Shown here: positions 1-7,866 of the stretch, piece by piece
Layout: each line of letters opens with the position of its first letter
How positions within the stretch are numbered: position 1 is the stretch's first letter
Source of the DNA: Mucilaginibacter sp.
GTDB taxonomy: Bacteria > Bacteroidota > Bacteroidia > Sphingobacteriales > Sphingobacteriaceae
Direction: 5' to 3'
DNA: 64,000 nucleotides
Assembly (NCBI RefSeq): GCF_025362475.1
Contig: NZ_JANYGH010000055.1
Coordinates: 62,001 to 126,000, forward strand
Notes under the pieces: generated by a model
What the model saw: only the letters and a program-made list of their open reading frames with translations
Database searches by the model: none
What the model was told of the DNA's origin: nothing
Made by a program: the position numbers and the translations under genes

Positions 1-775
1 AAATACTCAAAGCGTTTTCCTGTACCGCTACGTTCCTTTCAAACTGTGGCACCAGTTGGGCCGCAGCTTGTTGTTGTGCCTCGGCCTGTTGTACTGCTAA
101 TAAAGTAACCTGTCCGGCATCATACTGTAAACGGATGATCCTTAAGGTACTATCATTAAGCTTTACATTCTTTTTGGCAATATCCAATTGAGCATCCAGC
201 ATCAGCAGGTTGTAATATCCCTGTGATACGCCGGCAACAATATTGGTTTGAATTGCCTTTTTAGCCTCAGTGGTTTGCAGGTATTGGGCCAGCGCCTGGC
301 GGCTTTGATTACGGATCTTACCCCAGATATCAGCCTCCCATGAAAGTGCCAGATTTGCTGAGTAATCCTCAACGTGTTTGGTGCCGATATTATACTGGCT
401 GATACTTAAACCGGTTAAACTGTTATCGCTTGGCCGGCTTGTACTTGCAGTAACATTTAAGGCAACTTCTGGCACATAGTTCCATTTTACCTGTTTAAAC
501 AACTGCTGTGCGGCATCGATGTTTTTAACGGCAATCTGCATATCATAGTTCTTAGCGATAGCGCTGTCTATCAGTTTTTGCAGGGTGACATCAGTAAAAA
601 AACTCTTCCACTGTATATCGGCAATACTGCTGGTATCGGCAGTGGTTGTTGCTACACTATTTCTAAAATTTACAGGTAGCTCGGGTTTGGGTGTTTCCAC
701 ATCTTTTGATACTTTACAGGCGCTTAAAAAGGCCATAAGTAATACAAAAGCTAATGGAGTTATATATCGTTTCAT
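1..775 (-). CDS. RND efflux outer-membrane factor lipoprotein, NodT/OprM type (3' end outside window)
   Basis: This is the outer-membrane channel of a tripartite RND drug-efflux system. The frame is open from the ATG at 775 to the window edge, giving about 258 N-terminal residues. The start MKRYITPLAFVLLMAFLSAC has a lipobox (LSAC), so the protein should be a lipoprotein. Downstream the typical OMF pattern is visible: a SIADIQWKSFFTD segment, then long amphipathic helices with LALSWEADIWGKIR, a signature of this family, and Gln/Ala-rich coiled coil near the edge. It is the last gene of the operon after the adaptor and the pump. It is separated from the pump by a 129-bp spacer holding an inverted repeat. 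The C-terminal half lies outside the window. Family assignment is firm; substrate is unknown. Confidence 0.93.
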   Translation of the reverse strand, partial: MKRYITPLAFVLLMAFLSACKVSKDVETPKPELPVNFRNSVATTTADTSSIADIQWKSFFTDVTLQKLIDSAIAKNYDMQIAVKNIDAAQQLFKQVKWNYVPEVALNVTASTSRPSDNSLTGLSISQYNIGTKHVEDYSANLALSWEADIWGKIRNQSRQALAQYLQTTEAKKAIQTNIVAGVSQGYYNLLMLDAQLDIAKKNVKLNDSTLRIIRLQYDAGQVTLLAVQQAEAQQQAAAQLVPQFERNVAVQENALSI

Positions 776-799
776 TTGTTTATTGCTTTGGAAGAGTCA

Positions 800-900
800 A
801 GAATCAAGAGTTAAGAATCAAGACAGAAGACAATCTTCAATCCTATTATTCTGTAACTTTTACTTTTCTTCCTGACTCTTGATTCTTAACTCTTGATTCT
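800..900. repeat. 24-bp perfect inverted repeat, GATTCTTAACTCTTGATTCT type
   Basis: The arms 800-823 and 877-900 are exact reverse complements of 24 nt, separated by 53 nt. The element fills the spacer between the RND pump gene and the outer-membrane-factor gene. A degenerate copy of the same sequence flanks the 4.15-4.33 kb spacer of this operon, so it is a dispersed intergenic palindrome, possibly an attenuator, RNA-stability element or REP-like repeat. Confidence 0.8.
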
Positions 901-904
901 ATTC

Positions 905-3900
905 TTAATTTTTTTGCAGTTCCAATTCTTCCGCTTCAATGGCATGGCCATTTTTATGGGCAGATGAACCTCCACTGTTTAATACTGCCAATGGCGCACC
1001 GCTAATTTTTTCCTGCAAGCCCTGGAATACCACGAACAATACCGGGATTATGAATAAACCTAACAGTACTCCTGATACCATCCCGCCGGCAGCACCTATA
1101 CTAATAGAGTGGTTACCTTGCGCTGATGGGCCTGTAGCGATACTCATTGGGAACAAACCGAATACGAACGCTAGTGATGTCATAATGATCGGGCGTATCC
1201 TTAGTTTTGCTGCTTCAATTGCCGATTCAACCAAACCATGCCCGGCTTTGCGTCGCTGTACCGCAAACTCCACAATAAGGATGGCATTTTTGGCCAGCAA
1301 ACCGATGAGCATGATCAAAGCCACCTGTACGTAAATGTTGTTTTCGATACCGGTTAAACCTAATACCACAAACACACCTAAAATACCTGTTGGGATTGAA
1401 AAGATTACCGCCAGTGGCAATATGTAACTTTCATACTGTGCTGATAATAAGAAATATACAAATATCAAACAAAGCATAAATATAACAGCCGACTGACCAC
1501 CAGAAGAAATTTCTTCGCGGGTTTGGCCAGAGAACTCGTAGCCAAAACCCGATGGCAATTGCTCCTGCGCTGTTTCCTGGATGGCCTTGATGGCATCACC
1601 GGAACTATAACCCGGTTTAGGAATAGCATTGATCTCGATAGAGTTAAACAGGTTATAACGTGACGCCGTTTCTGAACCATACACACGGGTTAGTTTCACC
1701 AGTGTATTGATAGGTACGTTTTCACCTGTTTTATTTTTAACAAACACCCTGTCAATGGCAGATGGATCTGTCCTGTCAGCAATATCTGCCTGAACCACCA
1801 CCCGGTAGTATTTACCAAAGCGGTTAAAATCTGATGCCTGGGCTGTACCAAAGTACGCCTGCATAGTTTGCAAAATGTCTTTAACATTTACACCCAACTG
1901 GCTGGCCTTTTCATCGTCAACCTCTAACTGTAACTGTGGATAATCTGCTTTATAAGAAGTAAAGGCATAAGCGATAGCCGGTTTCGCCATCAGCTTTCCT
2001 ATAAAGTTATTGGCAACGCCGCTAAATTTATCCAGTTTGCCGTTGGTTTTATCCTGTAGCACCACATCAAGCGCTTCTACGTTACTAAATCCTGGAACGG
2101 TTGGAAAACTGAACACGAAGAAGGTACCACCCGGTATGCCACCTAATTTCCCTCTTACTATATTCTGTATATCATCAATGTTTTTAACTGCGCCCCTTTG
2201 CTCGTTAGGTTTTAACAACAGGAAAATTACCCCGGCTGATGGACTGCTGGATTGTGTTAAAAAGTTAAAACCAGATAATGCGGTAACAAACCTTGCTGAT
2301 GGTAAAGTTTTCAACTGGTCTTCGGCCTGTTTAAAAACTTTATTAGTACCGCTTAATGAAGTTCCGGATGGTGTATTAACAGCTATGGCCACAAAACCCT
2401 GATCCTCGGTAGGAATAAATCCTGTTTTTGTTTTATTTACCAGGTAAAATGTAAATGCCACAACCAATACAAGGCCGCCTATACTAAACCATTTTTTACG
2501 GATCAGGAACTTTAAGCCTACAAGGTATTTGCTGGTCATATAATTAAAACCACCATTAAAACCTGCATAAAATTTTTCTACAAAACCCTTTTTAGGTTCA
2601 TTATGCCCGTCAGCACTATGTTTGTTCTTTAAGAACAAAGCGGCAAGTGCAGGGCTTAATGTTAAAGCGTTAACAGCAGATATAATGATGGCTATAGCCA
2701 TGGTTAAAGCAAACTGACGATAAAATATACCTGTTGAACCTACCATGAAGCTTACCGGTAAAAATACCGCTGCCATAACCAGCGTAATAGATATAATGGC
2801 GCCGGTAATTTCGCGCATAGCCTCGGTAGTTGCCGCTTTGGGGGTAAGGCTTGGGTCATGTTCCATTTTGGCATGCACCGCCTCTACTACCACAATGGCA
2901 TCATCCACCACAATACCTATGGCCAACACCAATGCAAACAGGGTTAAAAGGTTAACAGAGAAGCCAAAGAGATTCATGAAAAAGAAAGTACCGATGATGG
3001 CGACAGGAACCGCTATGGCCGGGATCAAGGTAGACCTGAAATCCTGCAGGAATATAAATACTACTATAAACACCAGTATAAAGGCTTCTATCAATGTATG
3101 CTCAACCTGGTTAATTGACTCATCAAGGTCGGTTTTGGTGCGATAGAACTGGTTGTATTTAATGCCGGCAGGAAAATCCTTTGATAACTTCAGCATCAGC
3201 TTATCAATCCCGATCTGAATTTCGTTAGCATTTGAACCAGACAGCTGTATGATACCTATGATAATACCGTCGTGTCCGTTCAGGTTACTTACGCTGTTAT
3301 AAGAATAGGCACCCAGTTCAACACGTGCTACATCTTTTAAATGCAATACAGAACCATCTGCATTGGCGCGGATAGCGATATTCTGATATTCTTCTGGTTT
3401 GGTAAGTTTACCTTTATATTTAATTACATATTCAAATGCCTCGTTACTGCGTTCGCCAAATTTACCGGGGGCGGCTTCCAGGTTCTTGTCCTGAATAGCT
3501 GCCATTACTTCGGCAGGCGTAACTTTGTAAGCTGCCATTTGACCGGGATTAAGCCAAACACGCATTGAGTAATCCTTAACACCACCAAATATACTGGCCG
3601 AACCTACACCCGGAATACGTTTCATTTCGGGCACAATATTGATCTGTGCATAGTTGGCCACAAAGGTCTGATCGTATTTTTTTGGATCCTCTGAGTAGAT
3701 AGCCATAGCGCCTATGAAGCTGTTTTGTTGCTTGGTAGTAGTTATACCATATTGTACAACTTCGGCAGGTAACTGGCTTGTAGCTTGTGAAACACGATTT
3801 TGGACGTTTACAGCCGCCTGATCCGGGTCAGTACCTTGTTTAAAGTAAACTGTGATACCCAAAGTACCGTCGTTACTGGCAGTGGAGGTCATATAGGTCA

Positions 3901-4123
3901 TATTTTCCACACCGTTAATCGCTTCTTCTAACGAAGGCGTAACAGAACGTAAAATAGTTTCGGCATTAGCGCCCGGGTAAACAGCAGATACCAATACCGC
4001 CGGAGGTGCTATATTCGGGAATCGCTCTAAGGGCAATTTTGTTAAACCAAGTACACCAACTATCACCAATAATATGGAGATCACTGTGGAAAGTACCGGT
4101 CTTTCTATGAATTTTTGAAACAT
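905..4123 (-). CDS. RND multidrug efflux transporter, HAE1 (AcrB/MexB) family
   Basis: This is the inner-membrane, proton-driven pump of the efflux complex, 1072 residues, normal for HAE1. It starts MFQKFIERPVLSTVISILLVIVG, the usual first transmembrane helix. The TM4 proton-relay acidic pair is present in GIVVDDAIVVVEAV (about residues 400-413), and the TM10 lysine is in LLAKNAILIVEF. Two large periplasmic loops lie between TM1-2 and TM7-8, as expected. The pump is downstream of the adaptor and upstream of the outer-membrane factor. Both flanking spacers carry copies of the same inverted repeat, which could tune expression of the three parts. Substrates cannot be told from sequence, but the HAE1 class usually exports hydrophobic drugs, detergents or solvents. 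Confidence 0.97.
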   Translation of the reverse strand: MFQKFIERPVLSTVISILLVIVGVLGLTKLPLERFPNIAPPAVLVSAVYPGANAETILRSVTPSLEEAINGVENMTYMTSTASNDGTLGITVYFKQGTDPDQAAVNVQNRVSQATSQLPAEVVQYGITTTKQQNSFIGAMAIYSEDPKKYDQTFVANYAQINIVPEMKRIPGVGSASIFGGVKDYSMRVWLNPGQMAAYKVTPAEVMAAIQDKNLEAAPGKFGERSNEAFEYVIKYKGKLTKPEEYQNIAIRANADGSVLHLKDVARVELGAYSYNSVSNLNGHDGIIIGIIQLSGSNANEIQIGIDKLMLKLSKDFPAGIKYNQFYRTKTDLDESINQVEHTLIEAFILVFIVVFIFLQDFRSTLIPAIAVPVAIIGTFFFMNLFGFSVNLLTLFALVLAIGIVVDDAIVVVEAVHAKMEHDPSLTPKAATTEAMREITGAIISITLVMAAVFLPVSFMVGSTGIFYRQFALTMAIAIIISAVNALTLSPALAALFLKNKHSADGHNEPKKGFVEKFYAGFNGGFNYMTSKYLVGLKFLIRKKWFSIGGLVLVVAFTFYLVNKTKTGFIPTEDQGFVAIAVNTPSGTSLSGTNKVFKQAEDQLKTLPSARFVTALSGFNFLTQSSSPSAGVIFLLLKPNEQRGAVKNIDDIQNIVRGKLGGIPGGTFFVFSFPTVPGFSNVEALDVVLQDKTNGKLDKFSGVANNFIGKLMAKPAIAYAFTSYKADYPQLQLEVDDEKASQLGVNVKDILQTMQAYFGTAQASDFNRFGKYYRVVVQADIADRTDPSAIDRVFVKNKTGENVPINTLVKLTRVYGSETASRYNLFNSIEINAIPKPGYSSGDAIKAIQETAQEQLPSGFGYEFSGQTREEISSGGQSAVIFMLCLIFVYFLLSAQYESYILPLAVIFSIPTGILGVFVVLGLTGIENNIYVQVALIMLIGLLAKNAILIVEFAVQRRKAGHGLVESAIEAAKLRIRPIIMTSLAFVFGLFPMSIATGPSAQGNHSISIGAAGGMVSGVLLGLFIIPVLFVVFQGLQEKISGAPLAVLNSGGSSAHKNGHAIEAEELELQKN

Positions 4124-4150
4124 GGCTTTTTCTTTTATAATTTGATATTG

Positions 4151-4329
4151 GAGTCAGGAATCAAGAGTCAAGAATCAAGACAGAAAACCTGTCTATCATC
4201 TATATTCCAGTCTTAACCCGTTTCTATCTTAATTTTGTTTCTTACAGAGCGCTAAACCAAAGGAGTAGTAAACTCACTGCGCGATTTTCGCAGCTTTCCT
4301 GACTTTTGATTCTTAACTCTTGACTCTTA
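4151..4329. repeat. Imperfect inverted repeat related to that at 800-900
   Basis: The left arm (about 4151-4184) and right arm (about 4297-4329) are imperfect reverse complements sharing the core GAATCAAGAGTCAAGAATC with the 800-900 element. The right arm runs into the stop codon of the adaptor gene. The spacer between the arms has no recognisable gene. Confidence 0.65.
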
Positions 4330-5457
4330 TTTTAAAGCGGCAACTTTATCGGTAGCTTTTTGAGGCGCTATTACCATGCCTTCAACTAAGTGGTCCATGC
4401 CGCTTAACACAATTTGATCGCCAACTTTAAGACCATCCTTAACCAGGTAGTTTTCGCCGCTTTTGCCAACAATGCCGATAGGTACTTTTTTCACCTTGTT
4501 GCTATCTGCAAGGGCAAAAACAAACACTTTATCCTGCATTTCAACCGTAGCCGATTCTGGTACGATCAGGGCATCAGTATGTTGCAAGCTCAGGCGTACT
4601 TTACCGGTGTTACCGGCACGTAATAAACCATCCGGATTGGCAAAATTTGCCCTGATGGTGATGGCACCTGTGTTTTTATCAAACTGTCCGTCGATCACAT
4701 CTATTTTACCTTGTTTAGCGTATTCGCTGCCGTCGGCTAATAATAATGATACTGATGGTAAATGCTTAAGCTTGTCTTTCAAAGTTTCGCCGGGATATTG
4801 TTCTTTAAAGGCTACAAAATCTTTTTCGCCTAAAGAGAAGTAAACATGCACATCGTGTACATCTGATAACTGGGTTAGTGCTTCAACATCCTGCGGAGTA
4901 ACTAAACTTCCTTGTTTTTTAAGCAAACGACCTATGTAGCCGCTTACAGGAGCTTTAATTAAGGTATAACCTAAGTTGATCTGCGCGGTTGATACATTTG
5001 CCTTAGCCGATTCGATGTTAGCTTTTGCAACCTGGAAAGCTGCCTTGGCTGTTTTTAACTGGTAATCAGAAACTACCTTGTTTTCAACCAATGGAGTTAG
5101 TTTATCTACTTCCAGTTGTGCATTGCCTTCAGCTGCCTGGGCGGCATGTAAGCTTGCAAGGGCGTTGTTTAATGCTGCGCGGTAAGGCTGATCATTTATT
5201 TTAAATATAGATTGACCGGCACTTACAAAAGCACCTTCGTCAACAAATACTTTATCCAATGCGCCGCTTACCTGCGGCCTAACTTCTACGTTTACAGTAC
5301 CCTCAATTGACGCAGGATATTCCTGGAAAGTAGTTTGTGTGCCTGATGCTATACTTGCTACAGGTAATGATGGTGGAGGCGGTGCCTGCTGCGTTTGCGG
5401 CTTGGGAGAGCAACCATATAATGTAAGTGCTAAAAGCGCTAAAGTGATACTTTTCAT
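4327..5457 (-). CDS. RND efflux periplasmic adaptor (membrane fusion) lipoprotein, AcrA/MexA type
   Basis: This adaptor links the pump to the outer-membrane channel. It has 376 residues and a lipoprotein signal, MKSITLALLALTLYGCSPKP, with the acylated Cys at position 16. The first lipoyl half follows (EGTVNVEVRPQVSGALDKVFVDEGAFVSAGQSIFKI), then an Ala-rich alpha-hairpin (about residues 95-160). The second lipoyl half is INLGYTLIKAPVSGYIGRLLKKQGSLV, followed by beta-barrel and membrane-proximal domains ending near GMVIAPQ. It is the first structural gene of the operon. The 310-bp spacer upstream, between it and tetR, contains four copies of a putative TetR operator. Confidence 0.96.
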   Translation of the reverse strand: MKSITLALLALTLYGCSPKPQTQQAPPPPSLPVASIASGTQTTFQEYPASIEGTVNVEVRPQVSGALDKVFVDEGAFVSAGQSIFKINDQPYRAALNNALASLHAAQAAEGNAQLEVDKLTPLVENKVVSDYQLKTAKAAFQVAKANIESAKANVSTAQINLGYTLIKAPVSGYIGRLLKKQGSLVTPQDVEALTQLSDVHDVHVYFSLGEKDFVAFKEQYPGETLKDKLKHLPSVSLLLADGSEYAKQGKIDVIDGQFDKNTGAITIRANFANPDGLLRAGNTGKVRLSLQHTDALIVPESATVEMQDKVFVFALADSNKVKKVPIGIVGKSGENYLVKDGLKVGDQIVLSGMDHLVEGMVIAPQKATDKVAALK

Positions 5458-5575
5458 GATGATTAATTTAAAGTGATGGATAGAGTGTTGATTTGTGGCC
5501 TCGCGGCCGGTAGATATATGTAGAGTTGATTGTTTTAATTGTTATTATGTGTGTAATTCATTGAAATAATAACCA

Positions 5576-5583
5576 CATAAGTA
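5576..5583 (-). promoter_or_regulatory. Weak candidate -7 promoter box for the efflux operon
   Basis: Read on the minus strand the sequence is TACTTATG, one mismatch from the Bacteroidota -7 consensus TAnnTTTG. It lies a few bases downstream of an operator-like palindrome (5587-5599), where a bound repressor would block the promoter. No clear -33 TTTG was identified. Confidence 0.3.
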
Positions 5584-5586
5584 AAA

Positions 5587-5752
5587 TTAACAGCGCTAAC
5601 GGCGGTTAGCAGCGGTGTTTGATATGGTTATGTCAGGTGATTTAACGCTGTTGATTAATTGTATGTAGAAGTTGAAATCCATGGTATTACTATTATTAAT
5701 TTGTTTTTAATTTAAAGTTACTTAACACTGTTAAATAACTTAACACTGTTAT
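5587..5752. promoter_or_regulatory. Cluster of four TetR-operator-like palindromes upstream of the efflux operon
   Basis: Four related 13-mers of the form TTAACnnnGTTAA occur in the spacer between tetR and the adaptor gene: 5587-5599 (TTAACAGCGCTAA), 5642-5654 (TTAACGCTGTTGA), 5722-5734 (TTAACACTGTTAA) and 5740-5752 (TTAACACTGTTAT). A fifth copy lies in front of tetR at 6395-6407. Palindromes of this size next to a TetR gene are usual operators. Assigning them to this regulator is inference. The spacer 5458-5767 shows no gene. Confidence 0.6.
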
Positions 5753-5767
5753 TTTTATGTTAAAAAA

Positions 5768-6373
5768 TTACTCAGGTTTTATTGATCTGATGATACCTGT
5801 AATAGCATCCATTAATACCTGGCGATTGATAGCGTCTGATGACCCGCGGCTCAATAAGTTGATAGAAACCAAACCATGTACAACAGACCAGAAAGTATAA
5901 TACTTAGTACAGATCACATCAGACGCGGGATCTTCGATGTGCATTACTTTTCCTATGACATCTGTAAACAGGTCCCATGGCATCACCGATTCTTCGAGTT
6001 TATTTACTTCCTCGCATGAGCAATTGGTAGTTATACCAAACATAATCTGGTAAAGCTCTTTGTTTGCAAAGGCAAAATTCCAATAGGCCAACCACATAGC
6101 TTCCAGTTGTTTTTCTGGCAAGTTGTGTTGTTCGTGGGCAGTTCTAAGATCTTTAGCCAAAATAAGATAACCCTTACGTGCAAGCTCTAACAGGATAGCC
6201 TCCTTGTTGGCAAAGTACTCATATATGATGGGTGCTGTATATTCAATCACATCAGCAATTTTGCGCATACTTAAAGCCTGCCATCCCTCCTCTTTTACAA
6301 TGTGGAGAGCGGCATCCAGAATATTGATCCTGGTTTCGTCTTTTAAGCGTTGAATACGTTCTTTACTGGCCAT
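5768..6373 (-). CDS. TetR/AcrR family transcriptional regulator of the efflux operon
   Basis: This 201-residue protein has an N-terminal TetR helix-turn-helix at about residues 15-60 (ILDAALHIVKEEGWQALSMR, then IADVIEYTAPIIYEYFANKEAILLE). An all-helical ligand-binding domain follows, with a Trp-rich stretch (LAYWNFAFANKELYQIMFG) and a Cys-containing NCSCEE segment. It is the first gene in the direction of the efflux genes and is most likely their repressor. The perfect -7 promoter box TATATTTG at 6409-6416 is followed at once by a TTAACAGCGTTAA palindrome at 6395-6407, which predicts autorepression. The inducing ligand is unknown. Confidence 0.94.
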   Translation of the reverse strand: MASKERIQRLKDETRINILDAALHIVKEEGWQALSMRKIADVIEYTAPIIYEYFANKEAILLELARKGYLILAKDLRTAHEQHNLPEKQLEAMWLAYWNFAFANKELYQIMFGITTNCSCEEVNKLEESVMPWDLFTDVIGKVMHIEDPASDVICTKYYTFWSVVHGLVSINLLSRGSSDAINRQVLMDAITGIIRSIKPE

Positions 6374-6394
6374 TTTGTTTACGTGATAAATTAT

Positions 6395-6416
6395 TTAACA
6401 GCGTTAAGCAAATATA
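6395..6416 (-). promoter_or_regulatory. tetR promoter with overlapping operator palindrome
   Basis: On the minus strand TATATTTG (6409-6416) exactly fits the Bacteroidota -7 consensus TAnnTTTG. It is followed by TTAACGCTGTTAA (6395-6407), the same palindrome found four times downstream of tetR. The palindrome covers the expected transcription start, and the tetR ATG is 22 bases further on. Confidence 0.6.
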
Positions 6417-6599
6417 TGACTGTTTATTGATCCATAGTACCATCGCTTTGTAAAATTGAGATCATCTAAATGTCAGGATGGGGAAGAATTTATGGAATTA
6501 GCAGGGAGAATTGAGATAAACTATGTTAATTCTAATAAAAACCCGTATTGTAGGCTATAAAAGCAACGGATTTAGAGGGGGAAGCTGAGAGATAGCGAA

Positions 6600-6632
6600 A
6601 GATTTACGAAGTTTTCAAAACTTCGTAAATCT
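6600..6632. terminator. 16-bp perfect hairpin, TTACGAAGT family
   Basis: The arms 6600-6615 and 6617-6632 are perfectly complementary around one central base, with core TTACGAAGTTTT. Two more hairpins with the same core occur at 12061-12093 and 43571-43603, each downstream of a gene. There is no strong T-run, so it may be a REP-like element or processing signal rather than a classical terminator. Confidence 0.6.
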
Positions 6633-6679
6633 GACATTCTACAACTTTTGATAGGTGGTTGTAAAATATGGTGATGTTT

Positions 6680-6771
6680 AAAAAAAGGCTGTCCTGCTGA
6701 GCTTGTCGAAGCATGTGGGCAAAGGCCTCTGCGCTCGACCTTTCGACAAGCTCAAGGTGACAGGCCTTTTT
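6680..6771. repeat. Imperfect palindrome containing GAGCTTGTCGAA / TTCGACAAGCTC
   Basis: The left arm, about 6680-6713, and right arm, about 6737-6771, pair through AAAAAGGC, TGTC and GAGCTTGTCGAA. The motif TTCGACAAGCTC within such palindromes is widespread between genes of many bacteria. It lies in the 414-bp gap between tetR and the DinB gene. That gap otherwise holds only the 6600-6632 hairpin and the tetR promoter. Confidence 0.65.
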
Positions 6772-6787
6772 AGAATGCGCATACCTT

Positions 6788-7291
6788 TTAGTCTTTCTTC
6801 ACCAAATAAGTTAGTTGACCCATATGATATCCCTGATGAATAGTTCTGTTGATCAAAATATTTAATTTATTCCTATGTGGTTCCTTTGCAAAATCTTCGG
6901 CAGATACAGCGCTGTGTTTTGTAAACCATTCCTCGGGTTGCATCGCATCAAATTTTTGCTTGAGCGTAGTATTTACATGGTTCCAGTATTCTTTAATATC
7001 GGCAATTGACGGTTTTTCAAGCCCCGATGTATCTGAATTTTTTAGGAAGATTTCATCCAATTGCGGGTAAAGCCGGTCGCCAAGTTCCAGAAAGGTAAAT
7101 AAACCATCGCTTACTGCAGCCAGATGCCCCAGTAGATATATACCACTGTTGCGGCCGGGAGCGGTTTGGGCAGAAAGTTGATCATCCGTCAGTTTATTTA
7201 ACAGCGCATTTAAACGTGTATTTTGTAATTCCCAGTTTGATATCGCCATTTTTATTAATAGCGCTGTTGTTGTTTCCTGTTGAGTTTCCAT
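6788..7291 (-). CDS. DinB family protein
   Basis: This 167-residue protein has the DinB/YfiT four-helix-bundle pattern. It contains LLGHLAAVSDGLF around residue 53 and NRTIHQGYHMGQLTYLV at the C-terminus; these histidines are the usual metal ligands of the fold. Members are thiol-dependent transferases or metal hydrolases, or have no known role, so the reaction cannot be named. It is 18 bp downstream of the DUF5990 gene and probably co-transcribed with it. Confidence 0.85.
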   Translation of the reverse strand: METQQETTTALLIKMAISNWELQNTRLNALLNKLTDDQLSAQTAPGRNSGIYLLGHLAAVSDGLFTFLELGDRLYPQLDEIFLKNSDTSGLEKPSIADIKEYWNHVNTTLKQKFDAMQPEEWFTKHSAVSAEDFAKEPHRNKLNILINRTIHQGYHMGQLTYLVKKD

Positions 7292-7309
7292 TGATGGTGT
7301 ATATGTTTT

Positions 7310-7759
7310 TTAATTTATTGGTGATGTTGAGGTTATTTTCCAGCCGTCAAAAGGTTTAACCGTTGCACAATTTGGCGTTCCATCTTTTGCTGTTCCCGGA
7401 ACTTTGGTTTCTAAAATTAAATTGGATTCTGTTTTAAGCTGATCAATAATTTCCCAGGTAATGCCGGTTAGTGGAATTTTAAGCCTTCTTTCCCAGGAGC
7501 CGATCTGCCCGGCTAATCTTCCTATATCTAAATAAATAAAGTTGTTAGGGTATGGGCCTTGTATAAATGGGCTGCTAAATTTGGGTAAACTATCTTTTTG
7601 CCTGTCGCCCTTAACCATAATTGTTAAATAAAAATGCAGGTCTGTTGAATTGGATCGCTGTGTTTGCACAGTTTCATATTTGCTACCCGATCCGTTTTGC
7701 AAACCAAAGTCAACATTGGCAGGCGGCTTTTGCAGAATAATATGAAGAGACAATTCCAT
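7310..7759 (-). CDS. DUF5990 family protein
   Basis: This 149-residue soluble protein has no signal peptide. The N-terminal pattern MELSLHIILQKPPANVDFGL, then a YETVQTQRS segment and DLHFYLTIMVKGD, resembles DUF5990, a small family of unknown function. The rest is beta-rich, with IYLDIGRLAGQIGSWERRLKIPL and a C-terminal TPNCATVKPFDGWK. It lies 18 bp upstream of the DinB gene. The family call rests on recalled sequence pattern and has not been searched. No function is proposed. Confidence 0.7.
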   Translation of the reverse strand: MELSLHIILQKPPANVDFGLQNGSGSKYETVQTQRSNSTDLHFYLTIMVKGDRQKDSLPKFSSPFIQGPYPNNFIYLDIGRLAGQIGSWERRLKIPLTGITWEIIDQLKTESNLILETKVPGTAKDGTPNCATVKPFDGWKITSTSPIN

Positions 7760-7797
7760 AGCAGATAAATTAAAGGTTCTTAATGTGATATGAAATG

Positions 7798-7848
7798 CAA
7801 ACGTGTGTCTCTACAAATAAATTGAAGAGACACACGTTTGTTTTTTTT
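7798..7848 (+). terminator. 15-bp perfect hairpin followed by a T-run
   Basis: The arms 7798-7812 and 7826-7840 are exact reverse complements with a 13-base loop, followed on the plus strand by eight Ts (7841-7848). This is a textbook intrinsic terminator for plus-strand transcription, yet the genes on both sides are on the minus strand. On the minus strand the hairpin still lies just after the SDR stop codon and could act as a weaker terminator. Confidence 0.65.
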
Positions 7849-7866
7849 ATGCCGCCAAGGTATTAC

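Noticed and set aside
2745..3146. 133-codon plus-strand frame inside the RND pump gene
   Set aside because: It is a reverse-strand shadow of a conserved membrane region, with low-complexity Thr/Ile/Met content.
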